DNA of 64,000 nt, taken from assembly GCA_949751835.1 (NCBI GenBank), contig CATKHK010000103.1:62001-126000 (forward strand), given 5' to 3'. The position numbers were made by a program, and so were the translations under genes. Shown here piece by piece: positions 10,690-18,678 of this stretch. Source of the stretch: Blepharisma japonicum. Taxonomy: Eukaryota > Ciliophora > Heterotrichea > Heterotrichida > Blepharismidae. The notes below the pieces were generated by a model, which worked only from the letters and a program-made list of their open reading frames with translations, made no database searches and was not told the origin of the DNA. Position 1 is the stretch's first letter, and the number at the start of each line of letters is the position of its first letter.

Positions 10690-10694
10690 AAAAA
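10690..10694 (-). terminator. Pol III T-run after 5S copy 1
   Basis: A run of five A on the plus strand, i.e. TTTTT for the minus-strand transcript, starts 5 bases past the 3' end of the 5S gene. The same feature follows copy 2 (11912-11916) and copy 3 (13276-13280). This is the usual RNA polymerase III stop. Confidence 0.7.
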
Positions 10695-10698
10695 GATT

Positions 10699-10817
10699 AG
10701 CTGTCAGCACGAGGGCTTCCCTGGCGGTCCCCCACCCAAGTACTAACCTCGCCTTATGCCGCTTAACTTCAGAGTTCGGATGGGATCTGGTGCGTTAGGC
10801 ATAGTATGGCCGACAAC
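10699..10817 (-). rRNA. 5S ribosomal RNA, copy 1
   Basis: This is the 119-nt 5S rRNA, read on the minus strand from GTTGTCGGCCATACTATGCC to a matching 3' end in GCTGACAGCT. Ends pair to form helix I. The loop A to helix II segment CACCAGATCCCATCCGAAC and the internal control region around GAAGTTAAGC with the GGGTGGG stretch are all present and canonical for eukaryotes. All three copies in the window are identical by eye. A T-run lies just downstream and a TATA-like element 21 bp upstream. Confidence 0.97.
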
Positions 10818-10837
10818 GAGAATTAATCTTCCTGATG

Positions 10838-10850
10838 CTTTAAATATACC
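10838..10850 (-). promoter_or_regulatory. TATA-like element upstream of 5S copy 1
   Basis: GGTATATTTAAAG (minus strand) begins 21 bases upstream of the 5S start. It recurs at the same distance before copy 2 (12060-12072) and copy 3 (13424-13436), embedded in ~40 bp of conserved flank, while sequence further out differs. Conservation outside the transcribed region suggests an upstream Pol III promoter element besides the internal control region. The role is inference. Confidence 0.55.
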
Positions 10851-10859
10851 TTCTTAGAT

Positions 10860-11469
10860 TGCTATCCAGAATTTTGCAAAATATTTTTACCTATTATATT
10901 TAAATTTCTATTATAATAAAATAATTCTGAATTATTTAAGTCGACCTTGATATATTTTGTGTTAAAAACCTCTATGCTTATGAATGATATAAGTAGTTGA
11001 TTTATAATCGGAAGATACATTTTTGAATGATAATTTTCTATTTTTGATAACACTGAGATCTGGATTGAAATTTTTTAATAATATTCTATTCGTTGATTAG
11101 AAATTTTCAATCAATCTAGTACCTATTAGGTATTTTTTGTAATATTGCCAATAAAATTTATATTAAATAATTGCTTATACTTTCCTTTATAACTTTAGTT
11201 AAAATGAAAAATAATAAAATAAAGAGGATTAGATAAAAAATTTGATTTGATGATTACAAATTCACTTATTAATTATATGATGAGCCCTTAACTTGTGAAA
11301 TAATTTTTATAATTCATCTAATAATTAAAAAAAAAAGGAATAAATTGGAAAAGAAAACTTTCCTGTTATCCTCAAGATTTTAAGAATATGCATATAATAT
11401 AAAATAGAGCAGATAAAGCAGCCTTTATACCTATAAATCTTCATTTAGTAAGCTAATTATATAGAAAAA
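10860..11469. other. AT-rich spacer between 5S copy 1 and a family A relic
   Basis: About 600 bp with no convincing gene. The longest open frame (near 10862-11053, minus) is low-complexity and starts next to the conserved 5S flank; I do not regard it as coding. A short stretch near 11219-11260 (AAAGAGGATTAGATAAAAAA, then a TTTGATGATTACAAATTCAC-like run) resembles the family A middle and may be a further relic. Confidence 0.4.
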
Positions 11470-11800
11470 TACAAATAGCAAAAGAAATTGAAGTGATTAT
11501 TACAACTTCACTTCTGAATTATGCAAATGCAGTAGAGTGTGACACAGAAGTCCTAGAAATCAATAGAGTTTTAATTAAAGACAGGAGATTTCAACTTTAT
11601 ATTGGAAATTATCTAAAAAGTCACTATACAGAAATACTAAGAGAAGGGATAGGAATTGAAGAATATTATCGGCACGAAATGGTTCGATTTCTAGAGTTAT
11701 CTCTAGCTGATGTCTATTTTCTGGTATTAGATTATTTCTTTCCATTAGAAAAGGAAAAACTCTAGCTAGTCACCTTACAGATGTCTTAAAATCTCCAATT
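11470..11800 (+). pseudogene. Family A copy lacking its N-terminus
   Basis: The match begins in the middle of family A (Ala-Lys-Glu-Ile) and stays open for about 90 codons, including the Glu-Cys-Asp-Thr-Glu-Val-Leu-Glu core and the Glu-Tyr-Tyr-Arg segment. The frame then slips just before the C-terminal block, whose remnant is still visible in another frame. The first third, with the basic start, is absent. It lies immediately beside 5S copy 2. Confidence 0.6.
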
Positions 11801-11920
11801 AATTAGCTCCCCTATGAATCTTAATAGCAAAATATTAGCCTTGCCATTCTCTTATGAAAAGAAAATATTGGATAAAATTATTATTTGAGAATGAAAGCAA
11901 ACTTATTTGATAAAAAGTTT

Positions 11921-12039
11921 AGCTGTCAGCACGAGGGCTTCCCTGGCGGTCCCCCACCCAAGTACTAACCTCGCCTTATGCCGCTTAACTTCAGAGTTCG
12001 GATGGGATCTGGTGCGTTAGGCATAGTATGGCCGACAAC
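11921..12039 (-). rRNA. 5S ribosomal RNA, copy 2
   Basis: A 119-nt 5S rRNA on the minus strand, identical by eye to the copy at 10699-10817 over its full length, with the same T-run downstream (11912-11916) and the same TATA-like element 21 bp upstream. It starts 1222 bp from copy 1. Family A relics lie on both sides. Confidence 0.97.
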
Positions 12040-12344
12040 GAGAATTAATCTCCTTATCGCTTTAAATATACCTTCATAAATTTTTGTACACAAATAAAAA
12101 ATTATTTTATAAAGTTTCCTCAAAATTTATGAAATGCTTAAATCTGTTTTTATGCAATAAATAGTGTGTTTTTAAAGATAATTCTAATTATTAAAAAGCT
12201 GGATAAATAAAATATCAATGGTTCAGAATTTTCCAATTTTATTTTAATCTTTAGCTGAGTATTAATAGTAAAGTCAGGGCCTTTAATGGTAGTTTACTAT
12301 TATAATTTATTTTTTAATTAAGAAATCCAATATATATATGTCTA

Positions 12345-13185
12345 ATTAAAAAATGAGTTTCAAAGTCTCAATCTCAAAAGCATAAAGAAAAATTGTCTGA
12401 AATCCTAAAGAATTTGAAGATGTTCATCATCAAATTGCCCCAAAAGAAATATCTAAGTAGAAGGATATGGAGCATAAACAATTATCAAATTCCCAGATAA
12501 AGAGGATTGCAAAAAAAAATTGGAGTGATGGCCATTGTCACAAATCTTCCGATATCGGGGGTTATTTTTAACGCCCTAATCAAAACTTCGCTTCTTATTT
12601 ATGTTAATACAGGAGAGTTCGATATCGAAGTCCTATAAATCAACAAAGTTTTAATTTTAAAATAATTACTATTTCCTATATACCTAATTGAAGCATCTTA
12701 TTAGCAAGGCAGCATCTTCTTATAGCAGTTCTTGATTATAAAGTCCAGAATTCTCTGTGCCTCAAACTGAAATTATAAAAAATTTCTCCCTTTGCTTTTC
12801 TTAATAGAAAACGCTTAAATTCAGATAGGATCAAGAGTATAATTCTTGAAATTAATTCTGAGCTTCAAGGCAATGATAGTGTATTTGCTACTTATAGCTT
12901 AGGAGAGTAGAATTGCAAATTTGATGAGTATTTTGTATGGGGTTTTAAGGTAGCTGTGGTGAAATTATAAAAAAATCTAATCTAAACTTTACAGCCCCTA
13001 TATGAAAATACTAAGTAAAAGGGCAAGAATTGAAAAATCTTACTGGCATGAAATGGTTCAATTTCTGGAGGTATGCCGAGAGAATGAGTTATTTCTTGGT
13101 ATTAGGGCATTTCTTTCTGTTAAACAAGGAGAAAATTCAGCCAGCTATTTTTATAGATATCTTAAAACTCGAACTAATTAATAAA
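12345..13185 (+). pseudogene. Family A relic carrying two insertions
   Basis: Fragments of family A appear in order: the start region near 12350 (Phe-Lys-Ser-Gln-Ser-Gln), the middle near 12470-12660, and the C-terminal block near 13010-13185. A 49-bp segment (about 12531-12579) interrupts the Ile-Gly-Val-Met/Ile-Lys-Thr-Ser junction. A second ~330-bp segment (about 12660-12990) separates middle and end. In-frame stops are frequent. The second insert contains short coding-like stretches (Phe-Ala-Thr-Tyr-Ser-Leu-Gly) that I cannot assign. Confidence 0.55.
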
Positions 13186-13284
13186 TCTTAATAACTAAAT
13201 AGCTAACGTAAGAAAATATTGGAATAAACGTTATAAAAAATTAAATATTTGATAATAGAAGTAAACTTATTTGATAAAAAGTTT

Positions 13285-13403
13285 AGCTGTCAGCACGAGG
13301 GCTTCCCTGGCGGTCCCCCACCCAAGTACTAACCTCGCCTTATGCCGCTTAACTTCAGAGTTCGGATGGGATCTGGTGCGTTAGGCATAGTATGGCCGAC
13401 AAC
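13285..13403 (-). rRNA. 5S ribosomal RNA, copy 3
   Basis: A third 119-nt 5S rRNA on the minus strand, identical by eye to the other two, 1364 bp beyond copy 2. Conserved flank extends about 40 bp upstream and about 20 bp downstream (T-run at 13276-13280). Single-copy genes begin after this point, so it marks the end of the repeat-rich region. Confidence 0.97.
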
Positions 13404-13439
13404 GAGAATTAATCTTCCTGATGCTTTAAATATACCTTC

Positions 13440-13867
13440 ATAATTTTTATACTAAAATTTTACATAAATAAAATAATTATTAAAAAAATTATTTTCCCAA
13501 AATAAATGATTTTAGTTATTAAAATTAAACAAATCCTTTAAGGTCTATTTTATGTGTAATAAATAATGTTTTCTTACGACAATCAAATTAATTTTCCATT
13601 TATTCCACAACTGACAAGACAAAATGTCAACTATTCAGAATTTGCGGATAGAAAATTATCAGCCTTTTTCATGCAATTCATTGCAATTGCTTTATAATAG
13701 TAATTTCTACTAAAAAAGCGAGTATTAATTTCAAATTTCTTGCTTAATCCTCTTAATTTTCTCATAACTTATCAAAATTATCCCTAATTATTTCAGAATT
13801 TATATATAATTTGGGATTTTTGTTTTTTTTTAATAAACTATCTTAATTTACATAAAGTCTAATAATT
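13440..13867. other. Spacer, no gene seen
   Basis: About 430 bp of AT-rich sequence between 5S copy 3 and the membrane RING-CH gene. No open frame, RNA motif or repeat of note was seen. Confidence 0.5.
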
Positions 13868-14440
13868 TTACATCTTCCTACTCACACTTTTGATCTCGAA
13901 AACTTGACATTCTGATATTAAATTTTTTGCAAGGATCATTGTGCTATAGGCAATTGTAGGAGCAGAAGCACCGAAAACTGCTACAGGGAGCAGCCCGACT
14001 AGGAACCTAATATAGAACTTGATGAGCATTAGAAACTTCTTGCATCCTGAGCTCTGAATCTTGATTAAATTTATATGTGATTTTGACACATTTAAAAGAT
14101 GACGTAGCAGGTGGTTAAACTTATAAACCAGATACAAAATTACGGGCACGTTAAGAATGATGTAAATTAAAGCCTGCGTTTCTTTAAGCTTTTTTAGTAT
14201 CCCAGATAAGCCTAAAAATTTGATTTTGCCTTGAAATTCATACTTGCAGAGTTCGCATTTTAACCCTGTGCTGCATGACCTAGTTCTTGATAACATATTT
14301 CTATATCTGTTAGGATATTTTTCTTTGAGCCAGCGTTGTAAGCAGCTTGAATGAACATACTTGATAGACCCACTGCACATGCATGGAGAAATGAGGGCTG
14401 AATCATTTGAGGAATTTAAACAAATTCGACACTCAGACAT
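13868..14440 (-). CDS. Membrane-anchored RING-CH (MARCH-type) E3 ubiquitin ligase, 190 aa
   Basis: The N-terminus is a complete RING-CH finger: Cys4, Cys7, Cys20, Cys22, His30, Cys33, Cys62 and Cys65, with Trp37 in the usual place. It should recruit an E2 enzyme. Two hydrophobic stretches follow, at about residues 91-106 and 142-172, consistent with membrane anchoring as in MARCH proteins, which ubiquitinate membrane proteins. The start is the ATG at 14440, four codons before the finger. The family is clear; the substrate and the membrane are unknown. Confidence 0.88.
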   Translation of the reverse strand: MSECRICLNSSNDSALISPCMCSGSIKYVHSSCLQRWLKEKYPNRYRNMLSRTRSCSTGLKCELCKYEFQGKIKFLGLSGILKKLKETQALIYIILNVPVILYLVYKFNHLLRHLLNVSKSHINLIKIQSSGCKKFLMLIKFYIRFLVGLLPVAVFGASAPTIAYSTMILAKNLISECQVFEIKSVSRKM

Positions 14441-15301
14441 ATTTATTCCTTTATGGCTCTTTTTTTGATTACTGAAAAATGTGTCGTTTATTTTATATGT
14501 GAATTTTATTGAAATTACTAATTAAGAGAATAATGCTGTCTTTGTTTAGATAATGTATTTCATTTATTTTAACTAATACCGTGAATTAAAATAAATATGT
14601 TTGGCTTGGGGATTAAATTTATTAGAGAAAATAGGCGAAAATGTAAGAAATTCATTATAAAAAATAATATAAGCTATAGTGCTGGATGGAAATATTCTTT
14701 TTTTTTATTCCTTTGATTTTCAAAATACCCTTTAGATATAAGAAATAGCACAGATTTTTTAGAATTATTTTAAATAAGCAGCAAGGTTGTTTGCATATTT
14801 AATACTCTCATTTTGTTTATCTTAATAATGGGTTATCATGCTACAATTAAAAAATAAAATCAGATTTTAGATAATTTATTCCAAGTATGCAAGCCAAACT
14901 TAAATAAATTTATATATTTAAATATGCATTTTTTTCATTAATCGATAAAAATATCTAAAATTTTGCAAATTTTCATACATCAATGCTTTTGCAATAGAAT
15001 TTTTTAAGATGATACAATATTAACTATTATGATTTTTGAAGATATTTTAGTGGCTCGTGATAATGAAAATCTTAATATATATCAATATATATCTAAAGCC
15101 ATCTATTTATTTTTTATTTATTTTAGCCCACAAATAATAATCTTTATTCATAATATAAATAACACAATTAATGGTAGAAATTATCGCCATTATAAACAAA
15201 TAAAATCGAGCTTTTTATATAGAAATTCCACAGTAATATGCATTAAACTAGAATTAAGAGTAGTCGTTATTAATCAACAGCCAAGTATAAATAATAATTT
15301 A
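14441..15301. other. Spacer between divergent genes
   Basis: About 860 bp of very AT-rich DNA. From 15029 a plus-strand frame is open and in phase with the IQ-motif gene, but its composition (Ile/Tyr/Asn/Phe-rich, no charge pattern) looks non-coding. I see nothing else here. Confidence 0.5.
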
Positions 15302-16273
15302 ATGAAAGGGGTGAAACTCAATCCTAGCATTTTCAATACTATAAGTCTCAAAAGCAACCCCAAAATAGGATTCATCAGCCTTCTAGAAACCTCTTCAACT
15401 CCTTTTTTATATGGAATTTCTCAAGAAATCAATCTCTTATGCCACATTCAAGAGGAAAAAATCACACAAAAGGAAGATCTTTCGGCTAGGATCATACAAA
15501 AGCACATAAAGTCCTATCTCCTACGCAAGGGAATACAAAATCAGATTAACCTTAAAAGAAACCTAATTAAAAATGCAGCAGCGATCAAAATTCAATGCTT
15601 AATCCGTTCATGGATTTCTAGGAAAAAATTGTACCTTTTATCAATAGTCAGGAGAATACAAAAAATCCGTAATAAAGCAGCGATCATAATACAGAAAAAT
15701 TTCCGAATAAAAATCCTTCCAACCCGGCTTCATTTTATAGCAAAAGTCGCAAGACTTGTCAAAGCAAGAAAAATTGCTGCAATTTTGATACAAAAGCATG
15801 TAAGAGGATTTCTGATAAGGAAAGATCTGCCATTTATGAGGATAAAAGGCCTCAATAGACTGATTAGATGGATAAATCCAGCTAATTCAGTGATGATGAC
15901 AGGCGATTTTATGATTCCGCCCTGGGAGCATGAAATTCCGATGTTTTATTCAAAAATTCTGCATGAGTTTTATACGATGTTTTTTATGGAAAATAATTTG
16001 AAAACTGGGGAATACAGAATAAAATTCAATGTGGATGGGAATTTGGTTTGCGATTGGAGATTTCCTGTCATAAATGATGAGTTTGGAAATTATAACAACA
16101 AGATATATTTGGACTATAGCAAAGGCAATGCTAAAAATAATGAATCCTCAAAGGATTTTAGTGAAAATGTATTTTGTATTAATTTGGCAAGCTTTAAAGA
16201 TACTCATCAAATTTCTGCACGTCCAAACACACCGTCAAGTGAGAGCACCACATGTGGAGATATTTGGGACTAG
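15302..16273 (+). CDS. IQ-motif (calmodulin-binding) protein, 323 aa
   Basis: Four IQ-type repeats occupy about residues 60-180: the patterns Ile-Ile-Gln-Lys-x3-Ser-Tyr, Ile-Gln-Cys-Leu-Ile-Arg, Ile-Ile-Gln-Lys-Asn-Phe-Arg and Leu-Ile-Gln-Lys-His-Val-Arg-Gly-Phe. These bind calmodulin or centrin-like EF-hand proteins. The C-terminal ~140 residues have no recognised fold. I start at the ATG at 15302 (MKGVKLNPS). An in-phase ATG at 15029 would add 91 residues of AT-driven, low-complexity sequence, which I judge non-coding. The end is TAG at 16271-16273. Confidence 0.75.
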   Translation: MKGVKLNPSIFNTISLKSNPKIGFISLLETSSTPFLYGISQEINLLCHIQEEKITQKEDLSARIIQKHIKSYLLRKGIQNQINLKRNLIKNAAAIKIQCLIRSWISRKKLYLLSIVRRIQKIRNKAAIIIQKNFRIKILPTRLHFIAKVARLVKARKIAAILIQKHVRGFLIRKDLPFMRIKGLNRLIRWINPANSVMMTGDFMIPPWEHEIPMFYSKILHEFYTMFFMENNLKTGEYRIKFNVDGNLVCDWRFPVINDEFGNYNNKIYLDYSKGNAKNNESSKDFSENVFCINLASFKDTHQISARPNTPSSESTTCGDIWD

Positions 16274-16416
16274 AATTTTTACTTTTAGTATTTAAATGAA
16301 TAATTTTGGTTATTATTCTTAATGATAATTCTTAATTTCAGTTTTAATTTTTTTGGATTTATTCGAATATCATAAAAATCAAGGCTATTTAGTGCAAATA
16401 ATAGAATATAATAAAA

Positions 16417-18666
16417 ATGAATTGTCTTTATTGCAATGAATCTACCTTTATTTCTCAATGCCCAAGCTGTCAAACTCCTCTCTGCAGAGTTTGTCAATGC
16501 AAAGATATCTGTGTCACTTGTGAAGACTGTAGCCTAAAAACTTGTGTAGCAAAGTCATATAACCTCATTTCATTATGCGAAAAATGCTTCACAAATAGAA
16601 TGAAGGATATCAATAATTCCATATGCTTTTTGAACTGGCAAGGTGGAGATGTTGAAGAAATTGGGATTATTCCAATGAAAATCAGCATGATTACGAATCA
16701 AATTGTCCCAAAAATCAACATTTATGTGTCACCTGAAAACAGAGAGGGAATAAGTATAGAACCAATAGGGATAAGGATGGAAGAAAGCTTAATAGACGAT
16801 ATTAAAGAAAAAAAGGTCACTGGGAAAGAGTTAATTATTATCGCATCAAATACCTTATCAAAAGACATTTTAAAAAACATTTGCAAGCTTGTAAAAGAAA
16901 CTAGACTAAACATTGTTTGGTTTAAGCCTGTTTTCAATGAAATGCACGCAATCATCCCAGAATCTACACGAAAAGCAAAGCCGAAAGATCTGATAAGAAT
17001 TGTTGATGAATTTACTTCAGAAGGATATCCTTTGTGTATGAAAACTAAAATAATCCAAAAATTTTCCAGCGAAAATTTGAGGTTTGACTTAAATAAGCTT
17101 TTAGAAATCACAAAAAATAAAAACTTATTAAAAGTATTCAGATTTGGCAGTGATATTGGAAATGAATTAATTCTTGCTTCACGCAAAATCCCTGTGATAA
17201 ATATTAAAGTGGTTGAGATGGCAGTCAAATTTTTTGAAAATGTAAAATTATTACCTTTTTTATTTAGGATCCAAGAGCTACTAATGAGATTGTATGAAAT
17301 TGAAGCATCTTTAAATGTTATTGAAACTTTTGTTTTTATGATCCCAGGATTCGGGATATCTTCATCAAGGTACAGGTCAACTCAAAACACTTATGCGAAG
17401 ACACAAAATGATATAGCATTCAAAACAATATTCCATGAAAGCCAAATTTCTACCAAATTTCTAACCAAATATGACAATTTTTTATCATTTTTAGACACAA
17501 TGAAGAATTACCGCACATCAAGGGGAATTTTAACATGGTCGATCTTATTTAAGTACTTATATTCTAGAAATAAGCCAAAGTTGGCAATAGGAGAAATCTA
17601 TGAATTTTTTGAATTTGCCCTTCAAAATGGTGACATCACTATCCAAAACAAAAAAATCGTAAAAACAGCCAAAAATGGGGAACTTTCCCCAATTATTTAT
17701 AGTTTGCCTCAAATTCGTGGCGCTGATAAAAAAATTCCTATGGATCATCCACTTATAAAGCCTCCATCCCCGCAAAAGCTTATGCCCTCTAACCGAGCTC
17801 CTCCTCCTCCGGCTGATTTTGTAACCCCACAAGAATGCATAAATATGGTTATTGGGATTTTACTCGAATACAAAGACGGTTTAGAAATATCAAGCTTATA
17901 TAGTCTCGTAGAATCTCTATTTGCCCCTAGAGTACTAGATTGGGAACATTTGGAATACAATGATTTCGAAGACTTATTAAACTGCATTAAAGATATAGAT
18001 GTCAGCGATAATTTTGCAATTTATCATTTATACAAGAAATCAGAAGAATGTCCATATTGTATGGATGATCTAAGTGATGATGATACCAAGCTTGAATGCT
18101 CTCATCAATTCCACAAGACCTGCTTGATGGAAATTGTTAATAAAACGAAAAATATGAATCAAACTGAAATAAGCTGTCCAATGTGCAGAGCAAGAATTTC
18201 CCAAAGAATGATAAATATTATTTTAGGTCCTGCTCCTCCTAAGAAAAGAGTTACTGTAAAACAGCCAAGAAAAACTATAGCCATGCCTCTCCCACAGCCT
18301 AAAAAGCAAGCCTCAAATCATGACGAATGGCTGATCCCCGGGGTCATGAAATGCCTAAATAACAGATGTGAATACTGATTTGACGCTGGAAATGCTACGA
18401 AATATAAATGTCCATTATGCAATGTTGAGTACTGTTTACAATGCTTATTAGATCTCTTTCATTGTGTATGCAAAAAACACCAAACTGAAGAAGATGAAGC
18501 GTTTATTAATTGGATGAGAAGCAATAACATCAAGCCTTGCCCTGCTTGCGGAATGGCAGTTTCTAATGAGACCAATCAAGCCTCAGTAAATTGCATTGCC
18601 TGCAATGCGACTTTCTGTTTTCAATGTGGACAAGTGAGAGATAGATGTATTTGCTGTCAATCTTAA
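16417..18666 (+). CDS. Multi-zinc-finger RBR-like RING protein, 749 aa
   Basis: TGA at 18376-18378 is Trp654; the frame continues to TAA at 18664-18666. Order of parts: an N-terminal Cys-rich finger (residues 3-60, repeated Cys-x2-Cys pairs); a middle region of ~450 residues including a stretch near 475-535 that resembles a LOTUS/OST-HTH winged helix (weak); a RING1-like finger from about residue 545; an IBR-like finger (Cys665-Cys685); and a RING2-like finger (Cys708-Cys737). This is the RING-IBR-RING order of RBR E3 ligases such as Parkin. The spacing Cys711 to Cys726 equals Parkin's, but the position of the catalytic Cys holds Gln721. It may therefore act as a plain RING ligase or a scaffold. 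Confidence 0.8.
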
Positions 18667-18678
18667 TTTTACTTACAA

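Noticed and set aside
15029-15301. N-terminal extension of the IQ-motif gene
   Set aside because: In phase and open, but the composition is low-complexity like the flanking spacer; the ATG at 15302 starts normal protein sequence.
16722-17228. Minus-strand open frame (168 codons)
   Set aside because: Lies wholly within the RBR-like gene, whose zinc fingers are clear on the plus strand.
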